Source: Penium margaritaceum (lineage: Eukaryota > Streptophyta > Zygnematophyceae > Desmidiales > Peniaceae). From it: a DNA stretch of 30,695 nucleotides. Below, one piece after another: positions 1 to 10,754 of the stretch (positions are counted from its first letter, which is position 1; the number at the start of each line of letters is the position of its first letter). The translations under genes and the position numbers were made by a program. The stretch covers positions 12,502-43,196 of the forward strand of contig SZWC01007259.1 of assembly GCA_023375785.1 (NCBI GenBank), given 5' to 3'. The notes beneath the pieces were generated by a model. It did no database searches. It was not told where the DNA came from and worked only from the letters and a program-made list of their open reading frames with translations.

Positions 1-39
<39 letters not shown>

Positions 40-67
40 ACAAATATCATCATCATCATCATCATCA
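1..67. repeat. (CA)n and (ATC)n microsatellites
   Basis: The window opens inside a CA dinucleotide run (1-34, with an imperfect tail to about 43), followed by an ATC trinucleotide run (about 46-67). Both are visible directly. The true left end of the CA run lies outside the window. Confidence 0.97.
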
Positions 68-612
68 CTGCACGAGACTAACCTGGATTAGAGCTCTCGG
101 GTGCAATACTGTGTCGTGGAGCGCACAATGGTGGTGAAACCATCAAGCTGTCAAGTGGTTGCCAGAGCACCAATACCACATTCATGGAGAGCTTCAATGT
201 AGTGATTCTCTATACCTCTACATTCTAGAATGGGGCACACATTCGTGGGAGTGCATGCACCACATACGCTCGTGGTCGATGTAGTTGAGTTTTTCTCATG
301 TGCATGTTTTTGGCTTAGTGAGCGAGGTTGCTGATCCATTGGGACCGTACGTCCAGTTTATACCGGCGTGTGAGAAACCTCCTGGAGGTCGCTCGCTACA
401 GGGTCCGGTTTGATCCCTGGTGGCGCCCGGATCCCACGTCGAGAGTCTCGCGTGGTTAGCCCGGTCAACTGGTACTTAGCACTTCGCTCTCCCGTTACTC
501 ACTACTTGTTTGCTTCTTTGCCGCCACACTTAAGTAACGTGAGCTTGCCTCGATCCATGGTGTCGCACCCCTCCACCCGCGTGCTTGCTTATCCTAGCAA
601 CCTAGCCTACCT
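68..612 (+). other. Unassigned, possible 5' LTR remnant of copia element C
   Basis: No protein domain is recognised here. The stretch lies immediately upstream of a tRNA-Met primer binding site, where a 5' LTR would be expected. I see no matching second LTR in the window and no convincing LTR start, so the assignment rests on position alone. It does not resemble the 15424-19072 LTR by eye. Confidence 0.3.
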
Positions 613-614
613 AC

Positions 615-626
615 TGGTATCAGAGC
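615..626 (+). promoter_or_regulatory. Primer binding site, initiator tRNA-Met (element C)
   Basis: The 12-mer TGGTATCAGAGC is the usual plant Ty1/copia minus-strand primer binding site, complementary to the 3' end of initiator tRNA-Met. Its position upstream of a trinucleotide-rich leader matches the arrangement at 6986 and 19077, which supports it being a true retrotransposon remnant rather than a chance match. Confidence 0.75.
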
Positions 627-692
627 AGAAGGGGAAGCATCCCTCCACGCCACTTTCCTGCGGCCTCGTCGGGTCACGTCTATGTTGTGGGT

Positions 693-1310
693 GATGTCGC
701 TCAAGCCACTCACGCACGTAGGTCGTGGCTCCGGCCACTGCATCAGCATCTACTACAGCTCCTGCACATAGCTAGTGCCATCGTAGCCACTCTCTACGCG
801 GCTGCCTACTCTCGTGCTCAACGCAGCTGCGGTGACGGTAATGACATTCGCTGCCGCCGTCCACTTGCCTCTTGGTCGTGCTACGGCCACAGCAGCTTGC
901 ACGTACGTTTGCAATGCGAGGGCTAGTACAACCACTCCTAACGCAGCAGCAGTGATGTCGGCGGTGGCAGTAGCTTCTCTTCTGTTGTGCGAGGGTGATC
1001 CCGCGCAAGCCACTCATGCATGGATGCCATTACTACAGCCACTACAGCACCATCCACAACAGCTCTGGCACACAGCCACTGCCATCGCAGCTGCACTCTA
1101 CGTGGTTGCTCCCATGCTTGACGTGGATGCGGTGACGGCATGGGCATTCGCCGCTGCCGGTCACTCGCCTCTCGACCATGCTATAGCCACCGTACCCTGC
1201 ACATACGTTGGCCACGTTGTGGCCATTGCATCCGCTCCCAAAAAAGCAGCAGTCTGAGTGCAGCCCCGCTGTGTTGTCGGCAGCAGACTGGTGGCAGCAG
1301 CATCCTCGCT
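693..1310 (+). repeat. Leader of element C with about 304-bp tandem duplication
   Basis: Two adjacent copies, about 693-996 and 997-1310, share blocks in the same order: a CAAGCCACTCA block, a GCGGTGACGG block, a cluster of GCNGCC codons and a CACRTACGTT block. The sequence is rich in RNN triplets such as GCA, GCC, ACA and GTA, so several frames stay open and translate as Ala/Thr/Val-rich strings. I do not believe these are proteins. Similar low-complexity leaders follow the other two primer sites. Confidence 0.7.
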
Positions 1311-2376
1311 GTAGTGCACACCCTTCTTGACCTTGCTACTGCCACGAAGGGTGCACACAAGTTCTTGGTACCACGGTACTGGGATTGCGGTTCCGGTCCC
1401 GGAACCGGAACCGCACTTCCAATTCTAAGATTTTGGAACCGTTCTAGAACCACGATTCTTGCGCCTAGGTTTGAGGGTGGAGAGGGAAGCAACGGACCTG
1501 GTCAAGACTTGAACAGGCCAATGTACGATGAAATCTTTGCCACCTCGGAATGGTCGCATGACAACCATCATTATCTTTGTCGTCTAATGTCATTGGTTCT
1601 CATGGGAAGACACCTTATGCGTGCATCGTTTTCAGTTCAATGCACTTGGCGGTGCCGCAGCTCATGCCTGTTGTGTGCCGTGCATGCATGCGCACAACTT
1701 TGCTTCCTACAGAATTCCAGTTAAACTGTTTTTTCTATTTGAATGATGAATGTTGAGTTTTACCGACAGGTGCAAGTTGTCTGCGGGCTTGTATATGTTG
1801 AAGATGCCAAGGCGTTTGGCATCGCCAGCATAGACAATCCCGCAGATGAAACATTACAAAAACCATCCCACAAACGAGTGAAGCACCTGTTAACTTTGGA
1901 CAAAACGACCGCATAATGTCAGAATGTGCTTAGAGAGACATAAGCGACAGGAAGATTTCTTGAATACAATCAGTACTCACGAAGCGTGGAATAAAAGAAC
2001 ACCTATCATCAACACTAAGAAAGTGATGACGCGAACTATTTGAAGCTTGCACACGTTTGACGTGGTTTAATGTCAATGTAAGGTCTACATTTGCATCCAC
2101 ATCATGGGAAACCCACAAAATGCAATTTACTTAAGGGAGAATAACAAAGTTTGATCGAATAAAACAAAATTGGTAGATAATACTACATCATACAAATATG
2201 AAATCTCATTATAGACCACTACATAAAGTGAAGAGTTTTCTGCGTCGAAATCTATGGAATGATAGAAAACTAATGAAGTAACGAACCAAAGGGTACATGT
2301 AGGGATTACACACGAAAGTCGATTCTGTGTATGCCCTACCCAGTGTTCGGAGAATAAGACTCCCCTTATCCACTGA
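1311..2376. other. Intergenic stretch, no gene recognised
   Basis: No domain or plausible exon was recognised on either strand. A short hairpin is centred near 1336, with arms resembling GTGCACACCCTTC and GAAGGGTGCACAC. A second is at about 1803-1823, GATGCCAA paired with TTGGCATC. Around 1387-1412 there is a self-complementary run of GGTTCC/GGAACC words. From about 1730 the base composition becomes AT-richer. There are no obvious element boundaries. Confidence 0.6.
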
Positions 2377-2386
2377 CCTGAGAATA
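2377..2386. repeat. Target-site duplication, left (CCTGAGAATA)
   Basis: The ten bases CCTGAGAATA directly abut the left end of the giant inverted repeat. The same ten bases recur at 3817-3826 directly abutting its right end. Confidence 0.85.
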
Positions 2387-3816
2387 GAGGTCTTTACGTC
2401 TACGGCCCGCGGTTTGGCGCTCTTTTTCGAGTCGTGAACCTTGACTACGAGCGGCCCGAATTCACGACGCCGTGCAGTCCATGTTCTCGAGGCGCCGACG
2501 CGAAATCGCGCTTTTTACGCGCCTTGGCCCTTGCGCGTTGAAGAATTTTTTCGATCGAAAACGGTAGGTGGGCCAAGGTGGGTCCAACGCGCGGTGCACA
2601 TCTGGGAGTCACACTTGCGCTCCTTGGTTGATATTATGCAGCCTTAGCATTGTTCTCTGTCACACCCGAAATTGGTGCAAGAACAAGACAACATGAGAAG
2701 GTTACGGATTGAACCCGAGGGGTTGGTCCAAGATACTATAGGATAATGTTGGGTTTTATTTCGAGGAGAGTTCCAATGTATTTGGGATAAAGAAAATATA
2801 TTTTCCCTACTTTATGAACGATAGTGGCTATGTATCATTGTTTGTCAATGTTTCTTGCATTTTTGGGCTATCCTACTTAAACAAGGTGGGCTTTGTGGTT
2901 CACATGTATTAAAAAAGCTGTAATAGATGTTTATAAATAATCTCGTGTATTTACAAGCAGGTAAACCAACTTGTCACCACTACATGGTTGAATGTTTCCG
3001 TACCCACTTTCCAAATTCGTGTTACTCTTCTAATGTGAAACTAGACATAGGAAAAAATATTACACTGTAATACTTCTTCCCGAGAATGTCACCCGAGAAT
3101 TGTAATGGTGTTTACCCATGTCTAGGTAAACCCACCTTATGTTGTAATGTTTTTTCCTACGTCTAGTTTCACGTTAGAAGAGTAATACGAATGTGGAAAT
3201 TGGGTACGGAAACTTTGAGCCATGTAGTGGTGACAAGTTGGTTTACCTGCTTGGAAATGCACGGGGTTATTTATATACATCTATTGCACCTTTTTTTAGT
3301 GCATGTGAACCACAAAGCCCACCTTGTTTAAGTGGGATAGCCCAAAATGCAAGAAACATTGAGAAAAAATGATACATAGCCATTAACATTCATAAAATAG
3401 GGAAAACATATTTTCTTTATCCCAGATACATTGGAACTCTCCTCGAAATAAAACCCAACCTTCTCCTATAGTATCTTGGACCAACCCCTTGGGTTCAATC
3501 CATAACCTTCTGATGTTGTCTTGTTCTTGCACCAATTTTGGGTGTGACAGAGAAAAATGCTGAGGCTGCATAATATCAATGAAGGAGCGCAGGTATGACT
3601 CCTAGATGTGCACCGCGCGTTGGACCCACCTTGGCCCACCTAACTTTTTGATCAAAAAATTTCTTCAGTTTGCAAGGGCCACGGCGCGTAAAAAACGCAC
3701 TTTCGCGTCGGCGCCTCGAGAACATGGCCCGCGCGGCGCGAATTTGGGCCGCTCGCAGTCAAGGGTCATGACTCGAAAAAGAGCGCCAAACCGCGGGCCG
3801 CAGACGTAAAGACCTC
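2387..3816. mobile_element. Foldback / long-TIR Mutator-like non-autonomous transposon
   Basis: The element is a near-palindrome of 1430 bp. The left arm (about 2387-3064) is the reverse complement of the right arm (about 3143-3816), with scattered mismatches and small indels, around a 78-bp loop. The termini read GAGGTCTTTACGTC and its complement. A perfect 10-bp direct repeat flanks it. Long terminal inverted repeats with a 9-11 bp duplication are typical of Mutator-like elements; foldback elements are the alternative label. No transposase frame is present, so it would depend on an enzyme supplied elsewhere. The open frames inside it are mirror images of each other and are not genes. Confidence 0.85.
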
Positions 3817-3826
3817 CCTGAGAATA
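3817..3826. repeat. Target-site duplication, right (CCTGAGAATA)
   Basis: This is the right copy of the 10-bp duplication flanking the foldback element, identical to 2377-2386. Confidence 0.85.
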
Positions 3827-3860
3827 TTAACACTTAATCCACAAATAGCAAGAAAACACA

Positions 3861-4066
3861 GCATGTCGATGCTGCATGCGATGCAGCGTCGACATGCTCA
3901 CATCATCACTCGCTTCGAACATTCACAAACCCCTCATTCGAGGGGTTTGTGCATGTTTGTGGGGGGGGGTTGCCTATGGTTCGCATGGGGGGTCCGAGAC
4001 TCCCCATGCGTTGAAAGGGAACCTATTGGGCCTCGCTACCGCGGGGCCCAGCAGGATCTCGCGCAA
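3861..4066. repeat. Hairpin repeat family, copy 1
   Basis: Four consecutive hairpins are visible: 3861-3897 (GCATGTCGATGCTGCATG paired across a short loop), 3924-3951 (CACAAACCCCTC with GAGGGGTTTGTG), 3982-4010 (CGCATGGGG with CCCCATGCG) and about 4027-4050 (TGGGCC with GGGCCCA). A diverged copy in the same orientation lies at about 6571-6785. Open frames run through it, but the conservation follows the stems rather than a protein. Class unknown; it may be a MITE or part of a larger element. Confidence 0.75.
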
Positions 4067-4205
4067 AAGTAAAACCCCAAAACTCCGAATGCAATTTGGG
4101 GTATGGTTTGACTAAGTTTTGAGTGAAAAACCTTTTACGATTTTGTGATTTAAAAAGGAAACAAAAACTAGCGCTTATGCTCGATCTAAGAAACGGGCAT
4201 TTTCG

Positions 4206-4388
4206 CTCGATTGCGATCGAGCGATGAGCACTTTGTTTTTTTTACACACAAACCCCCTAGTTTGATTTAGGGTTTTATGTTTTGTGCAGGGTCCGCCTGC
4301 ACAAAACATACAAAACCGTAAGTCAAAGTAGGAGGTTTGCGTGTCGGAATAAAAAAACAAAGTGCACATCGCTCGATCGCGATTCTCG
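4206..4388. repeat. Foldback repeat, about 85-bp arms
   Basis: The left arm (4206-4290) and right arm (4296-4388) are reverse complements with several mismatches. Shared words include GCGATCGAGCGATG, GCACTTTGTTTTTTT and ATGTTTTGTGCAGG. The loop is only a few bases. No flanking duplication was identified. It may be part of the same palindrome-rich element as 3861-4066 and 4437-4468. Confidence 0.75.
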
Positions 4389-4436
4389 CGTGGGAGCGAG
4401 TATAGCAAGGGGGGTCGACATGCCCCACCTCGTTTC

Positions 4437-4468
4437 GCTCGATCAGTGGCGCATGCCACTGATCGAGC
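4437..4468. repeat. Perfect 14-bp-stem hairpin
   Basis: GCTCGATCAGTGGC (4437-4450) and its exact complement (4455-4468) are separated by GCAT. Pairing continues imperfectly outward (CCCCAC and GTGGG words). This is the right-hand end of the palindrome-rich block. Confidence 0.85.
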
Positions 4469-4499
4469 ATGGTGAAGCGAGTGGGCAAGGCAGGTTTAT

Positions 4500-5650
4500 T
4501 TTTTATGTCGCCGGGTAGGGCGTTCCTTACCCCCTCGCGGATTGGGTAGTATGGTTATTATGCCCCAAACCAAATGGCCAATGATATTGTGAAGAGTTTC
4601 ATCATCAAAAGATTACAAAGATCAAATAAATTCAAATGAACAATTTTAATTCTGTTTTTAGGCAATAAAGTAAATTAGTCAATATAGAAAACACTTGTGG
4701 ATAAGGATAAAGATAAAAATCAAAAGGATAATACAAATGAATTTGTGGATATATGTATATGATTATATCTATTTTAATAATGTATGGATAAAAATATACA
4801 TAGAAGTATACATACAAATATAGAAACAAACATATAAGTATAGATACACATGTATATGTACTAGATATAGATAAAGATGTAAGGATGGATATGTAAAGGT
4901 ATAAATATTTTTATACATCCAGATATAGATATAGATAAATATATCAGTATTTATAGATATAGATGTATATATAGATATAAATATAGATATATACAATTAT
5001 ATACATGTATATGTAAAGATATAGGTATACATATTGACATACATAGACATATATATATATATAGATAATGACAAAGATAAAAGTGACTATAGAGATATAA
5101 ATAAATGAATGGAAATTTAAATACAAGTAAATATAATATATGAATACTGATTTATAAATAATTTAAAGTTTACATGTTGAAATGTACGCGTATGTAGGGT
5201 ATGTTTTCTACATACAAACTTAGATGTGCATTAAAATGGATTTATATATCTAAACATGGATATATAAAGATAGATATTTGGACATTAAGATAGATACTCA
5301 TATAAATATTGTTATGGATATAAGTATAGATTTAGGTTTAGATCCGGATACATATTAATATGGATAAATACATCAATATAAATATACAAATAACTTTTGA
5401 TCTGAATATGGATATAGTTGTAGAGATGTATAAATATGGAAATAAATTTAGAAAGAACTATAAATATGTATTAAGATATAAATTAATGATGAATATGGAT
5501 ATATTCATATGTGTGGATTTATCTAAATTTAGATATGGATGTAGATATAGATGTAAACAAAGATGCATATGTATGGGTATTGATAATGACATTGATGTAG
5601 ATGTAGATTTAAATGCAAAAAGAGACATAGATATTTTGATTCATGCTTGC
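4500..5650. repeat. AT-rich degenerate ATAGAT-type simple repeat
   Basis: From about 4725 to 5650 the sequence is dominated by degenerate ATATAGATATAGATA-like words and (TA)n runs such as 5050-5062. The minus strand therefore translates as Tyr/Ile strings that are not proteins. The first part, 4500-4724, is ordinary AT-rich sequence with nothing recognised. Confidence 0.8.
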
Positions 5651-6570
5651 AAAAACGTATAATTGAATTTGAAACTTTTTTGGCTTGTCCTTGAGAGTTC
5701 TCTCATACCCCACATCGGGCTGAGATGTAAGATTTAGGTCCATTGTTGATGTGATTTTCGATAACCACATCAATGGTGCACTTTTTGTCTCCTTTTGGCG
5801 CACAAAGGTGCCCACTTGACCGCATCATCAGTTCATTGATCGTTGGTACGAGTGTTATTTCGTTCCACTCTCTGGTTTCCTTGATTGTAGCTGAGATTCC
5901 AGCCGGCAGGTTTTGTGTGTGCGCGGGCAGTCAGAGACTATTTGGTCGTTTTGTCCACATTCAAATGTCACAATGCTCCATCAGGGGAAGTTTTTGCATT
6001 GTTGTATCCAAAGGATTGTTTATTTCATCGTCTTCAAATGCGGGATGAAAACTGCCTTCGCTGTAGAATATGTTCATTTTTGTTATGACGGTGTGTCTTG
6101 TCCGATCTGGTCGTAGGTGACATCCCATTTGTCCGCTACTTTCTCAGGTTGCATGCTATTCTTTTACATCTGATGTTTGTTCTCCAAATGTACAAACATG
6201 GCGCTTGTGCACTTCGCGTCCATCGCGAATAATTACCACACTAAGAATTCTTGCTGCGGTCGGTGGCTATCAGCATCACCATCGACAGGTCAAAAAGAGG
6301 CATTCAAGCTAATGGCGCTTTGATTATCGGGGTTTCTGCTTGACGAGGACCAAATGCAACATCGCGGACTAACGAGAAAACACGGGCGTGACTCTGGTTC
6401 AAAGGTAGGATAGAATCCGGTAGTCTGGATAGATTTATCCTTCTCAAAATCTATTCCCAGATCCACGTTTCACACATTAACCACACCATATCCATTTTTT
6501 GGAACTTTTCACTTCTTTATTAATGTTATATCCAATGAGAATGTAAAAAAGTGTGCTATATTCAAATGCA
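5651..6570. other. Unassigned stretch; possible minus-strand gag zinc-knuckle relic
   Basis: No intact gene. On the minus strand at about 5923-5964 a short frame reads CGQNDQIVSDCP, which resembles the second half of a retroviral-type CCHC zinc knuckle. The first Cys is replaced and the upstream frame contains stops. If real, it is a dead gag fragment of an unrelated element. The rest of the stretch shows nothing recognisable. Confidence 0.25.
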
Positions 6571-6785
6571 CGCGCTATGTCGACGTCGCATGCCATCGAG
6601 CGACAATATGCTGACGTCATCCGACATGAGAGAAATCACAAACCCCTCTATAGAGGGGTTTGTGACCTTTTTCACAAAGGTTTGCGACGGCTTTGAGTGG
6701 GGGGACCGAAACACCCCATGCGTTGGAAGGAAATCTGCTGGGCCCCGCTACCATGGGGCCCAACAGGAGCCCGCGCAAAAACACC
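6571..6785. repeat. Hairpin repeat family, copy 2
   Basis: This is a diverged direct copy of 3861-4066. Hairpins at 6638-6665 (CACAAACCCCTC paired with GAGGGGTTTGTG) and near 6738-6765 (TGGGCCCCGC paired with TGGGGCCCA) correspond to hairpins two and four of copy 1. Loop bases differ while the stems are kept. Shared linear words include CCCCATGCGTTG and GCGCAAAA. Confidence 0.75.
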
Positions 6786-6985
6786 CATTTGCGGGTGATC
6801 TTGCTACTCGCTTGCTCTCTATCCCATCATCTCCCGCTATCACCTCTCTACCTTCTTACCTACGTGACTTGTGACTCTAGCGTGCATCTGCATGTGAAAA
6901 CGGAGTCTATGAGACATCACCTCTCTTGGCCGTTATCCATGCTTTCCCTTGCTCCCTCTCCCACACATCATGGTAATCTATCCAG
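6786..6985 (+). other. Presumed tail of the 5' LTR of copia element A
   Basis: This stretch directly precedes the element A primer site, and the bases before that site end in CCA, compatible with an LTR terminus. It does not match the LTR at the 3' side of element A (15424 onward), so the original 5' LTR is either lost, replaced or diverged beyond recognition by eye. Confidence 0.3.
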
Positions 6986-6998
6986 TGGTATTCAGAGC
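6986..6998 (+). promoter_or_regulatory. Primer binding site, tRNA-Met type (element A)
   Basis: TGGTATTCAGAGC is the canonical plant copia site with one extra T. It precedes a long trinucleotide-rich leader and then gag and pol in the expected order. Confidence 0.7.
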
Positions 6999-6999
6999 A

Positions 7000-9034
7000 G
7001 TGGAGAAAGTGAGTCGCGATTGAGCGCACGATCATGTGAGTTACTTTTTGTCGTTGCCGCCACGCTTCCGCCACCGCTTCTACCACAAACTGCAACAATA
7101 TTGCAGGACGACCAAACCCTGGTCCTCTCCTATTCTGAGGGAGGACTCCTCAGTACTACGAGCTGCATCATACCCACACCACACACTCCCATTATTGCTA
7201 CGGCGGCCTTGCAGTGATGGCGGCCATGCTGCGGAGCTTCATGTCCTAGTACACGTGGCTCCATTCCACGTGACTTCACCATCCGCCATTGCCATTCTCC
7301 TCGCAGGGAGTAGCAGCTCCGTGGGGTACGCTCGTAGGGGGTCTGTCCCATGACCCGCAGAACCTTGTACGTCCGCGGACTACGCAAACAGGGAGCTGCA
7401 ACTGTCGCGCTAGTAGAAACCGCAACAACCTCAACTGTGATTGCCCCTACAACAGTCATAACAACTACTGCAGTACCCACAACAAGCGTAGAACTCTTTG
7501 TAGCAATTGAGGCACCCGCATCGGTTACTACTCTAGTAGAAACCATAGTAACCGCAACCACCTCAAAAGCTACGCCTGCTCTATCAGCGGCCGCGCTAGA
7601 TGTACCAGCCTCCTTGAAACAAGCAATGGCAGCGGCAGCAGCATTCCCAAGAGGCGCAGTTGTAGTCAAACTTCACAGCCTAGGCAACACTAGACACAAC
7701 AACAGTAACGACAGCTACATCTATGTTGTAAGTGGCTGAGAGGCCACAACAGTAGCGACATTGAATGCAAAAGTAGCCGCAATAGTTACATCAACAACGA
7801 TAGCCGCACTCGCGACGTCAACATCAGCCATGCCCTACTCATAGCAACAGTCAAACTTTGTGGCTATAGCCTAGGCAACACTAGCCACAGCAATAGCAGC
7901 GACAGCTACAACTAGGTTGTAAGTGACTGAGAAGCCACACGAGCAGTGGCGTTGAGTATAATAGCAGCTGCAGCAGTTGCAGCAACAACGGTAATGAAAG
8001 TAGCGGCATCAACATCAGCCAGCAGCAGCATCTGCGGCGAAGCAACGTTCGTCACACTGGCGCAACGTGAAGTCGAAAGCGCACTGCCACTCATTTCATA
8101 CTACAAGGGGTGAGCCAAACACCGTTTTTGTGTCGGCTTAGAGGCATGAGCAACAATCGTGCGTCCCATTCTTTCCCAACACCGTCAATGCGAAGGACTC
8201 GCGACCGTCCGGTAAGTATATCCCCTCCTTTTTCTCCCAGGAGGAGGTCCACAGTCACACACTTCTCCTAAGTTGGAGGCCATGGTCTCCCAGATCTACT
8301 TAGCACTGACAAAGGATATTATTAGTCTTCTACATGCACTGACATGGACGACCTCAGCTGTCATTGACGCTGTTGTAGCTGTTGAATCCACCTTTATTGC
8401 AACCGCTAGAGCGTCATGCGGGCCCGCCACTACCTCTCCCGGGCGCGCAACTGAGGCTTACACTGAGGCAACAGTTGTTGTTGGACCCATTGCTGCAGCT
8501 GTTGTAAACATAGGTACACAGATCTTTGTAGCAGTGGCCGTTTTCGCCTCTGCCACAATGTTAGGTGCGTCTGCCACTACCGCAACATCATCCTCCATTC
8601 GTGCCTCCACAGCATCGGCAGTCACCGCTACAACATCAGCACCATCTACGAAGTCCAATATTGTCACCGTGACTGTTTCCGTTGTGACTGTCTTCACCCC
8701 ATCAGTGCGACCTTTTTTCCCTCAAGAACTAGCTCTAGGGATTCGTGCAGCTCCTACCATCTCTAATCTGTATGCCGCCTCATCTTCGGTGATTCCTCAT
8801 CTCCTTGTGTTCCTACACAACCCTTCTCCCGCTACCTCCTTGTGACCTCCTTCCTTGCACAATGCTCATGCTTGCCGTTTGTCCTTGGTCCTCTTGCGGT
8901 GATTCGTCCTAACTTGGAATGGGATGTCTTGCACCTTCTGAGCATCTGCCTAAGGCACCCCCATTTTTCCCACGCCCATTGGGATTAGGAAAACTCTGCC
9001 AAAATCTATCCGACAGAGCCCTAGCATCGTCACC
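7000..9034 (+). other. Trinucleotide-rich leader of element A
   Basis: Between the primer site and gag lie about 2 kb of cryptic triplet repeats built from GCA, ACA, GTA and GCC units, strongest at 7380-8100 and 8330-8700. Several frames remain open and give Ala/Thr/Val-rich strings on both strands; these look like composition artefacts. A local tandem duplication of about 185 bp is present: copies begin at 7665 and 7850 and share GTCAAACTT, AGCCTAGGCAACACTAG and a GTTGTAAGTG block. From about 8846 to 9034 the sequence is plain, with nothing recognised. Confidence 0.6.
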
Positions 9035-10250
9035 ATGCTAGGTGGCGATGATTCACTCATCGTAGCTCTGCAGTGCCTGCTGACCCTCACTTGCAAAGCT
9101 CAGCAAGAGGCTAAGGATCGCCTTAAGCTGGCAGAGGAAAATCGTGCAGCCTTTGTTGATGAGGTTGCAGTGATGGTGCTGTGTCGCCTTCTTGCTGCGT
9201 ATGTTGTCCCACCTACTGGTGCCAATGCTGCTCCCAAAACAAGCAGATCTTCTGCTCCTTCTACCTTTAGCACCTTAGGTACTCCGTACACTGGTAAACC
9301 CACTATAGTTTCCCTCCTTACTACACCACGCCAACACGATTTCTTCTCCCAGCCGCCAGCACTCACCTTTGGGCTCACCTTTTCTTCCAGGGAGGTGCGC
9401 TTCAGCGCCTGGGCTTAGGGGGAGCAGATGTGGGACTACTCCTTGGCTGTTCTGTCCTTCACACCTGTTGCTGCTGTGCCCATCCGTGTCATCCGTGCCC
9501 TCATTGCTACTGCGCCTGACCCACCAATTGATGATGTTGGCACATTCAATGCCAGTCCTGCTGTCTAGCACTTGGCCAACCCTGTTGGCGCTTATGCCAT
9601 GCTGCATCGTCCTACCACTGTCACTGGCCAAGCGGCTGATAGCGCGCTTACTGTCCAGTTCGACACGCTTCTTATGCACGCTAACGAGACCGCTGACGCT
9701 TACTAAGCTTGCGGTCTCAAGCTCCTCCGTGAGCTTGGCGACGTAACACCTGGCCAGCTCTCTACAGTCCTCAACATGGTCAACGGCCTCATCCCCTTAC
9801 CTCTGCGACCTTCTTCGTGCTATCCACGCTGATGAGTTGTAGCGTCTTGCCTCGCAGCGAGTTCCACCGAGGTCCCTGCCTGACGTTGGAGCCCTATGGA
9901 ACTTCACCTCCGAGCGTCTTGTTGCCTGGTGGACCAGCCTCCAGAACAAGCATCTTCACCGCTCCACCATCACAAGAGTTGCTACCTTTACTACTATAAC
10001 TATTCCTACCTCTTCCTCTTTCACTTCCTCTTCCTCTTCACCCTCGTCCCCTACTGCCTTCGCGCTTGTCTCATAGGGTCTTGGAAAGGGCAAGGGTGTA
10101 GGGAAGGGCAAGGGCAAGGAAAAAGACAATAGGCATGTCTCTTCGTCTTGTGTCCCTCACACCGTTGTGTACTGGAAATGTGGCTGCACCGAGCACTCTG
10201 CTTGTGTGTACCCCGTCCCTCCGGACGATCTTCGCCTCACCTGAGTAATG
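9035..10250 (+). pseudogene. gag relic of copia element A
   Basis: The position and composition suggest a decayed copia gag. It begins at an ATG (9035) with an amphipathic, charged segment (residues 25-45 rich in Lys, Glu and Ala). It passes through stops and frameshifts, and near 9640-9790 reads a helical stretch ending in FDTLLMHANETADAY and then LRELGDVTPGQLSTVLNMVNG. A Gly/Lys-rich run (about 10080-10130) leads to a degenerate zinc knuckle at about 10164-10212, in which the first Cys is Tyr and the final spacing is wrong. At least four disruptions are visible, so no product is expected. The domain assignment is by order and the knuckle; the core fold is not recognised with certainty. Confidence 0.55.
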
Positions 10251-10754
10251 CGTGCACAGTGGGTGCACACATCCGACTCCTCTTCCACGCCCTCCTCCTT
10301 CTCTAGCTCTAGTATAGCCACCTGCACCTCCACTTCAGTCCCCGTCCAGGCCTATTCTGTCTTTCGGATGCCTCTGCATCCTATCGCGTACCATTGGGAT
10401 TGGCCTCCTCCGTCAGATGCGCCTGCATATTGTGGGTCCCCTTCCTTTGCCCACATTGCTCCGCCATGGTTTCCTCCCTCCTCTGGCGTATCTATCCCGG
10501 CCCCGCCAATGTCCGTGGATGGCGACCGCAAGCGCCAGCTTGAGCAGTCCCTCCTTCAGCTTCTTTGCCTATGCAATCAGGGAGGTGAGGACGTTACACC
10601 GTTGGCCAGAGGTCCTACTTGTCAAACTGACAATGTTCTTCGTAGGGACCCCTCTGGTCACGTCTTGAGCTCCTTGTTCATGTCTGTTTCATGGATGGAG
10701 CAGTGAAAATCCATCTTCCTTCCTTGTTGTCTCTCTATCTATGCTCCATCTGTT

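Noticed and set aside
180..350. RNase H tail of another copia element upstream of the first primer site
   Set aside because: Scattered His and Asp words suggest it in two frames, but no continuous segment could be aligned to elements A or B.
390..425. tRNA or SINE promoter (B-box-like GGTTTGATCCC)
   Set aside because: The T-arm does not pair correctly and no A box lies at a suitable distance.
3863..4072. Small protein encoded in the hairpin repeat, seemingly conserved in copy 2
   Set aside because: Two different frames are equally similar between the copies, and the conservation tracks the hairpin stems, so nucleotide conservation is the simpler reading.
4632..5126. Tyr/Ile-rich minus-strand proteins
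   Set aside because: They are translations of a degenerate ATAGAT-type simple repeat.
7350..8845. Long open frames giving Ala/Thr/Val-rich proteins on both strands
   Set aside because: They come from triplet repeats that lack stop codons in several frames. The same composition appears in the other leaders, with no conserved protein.
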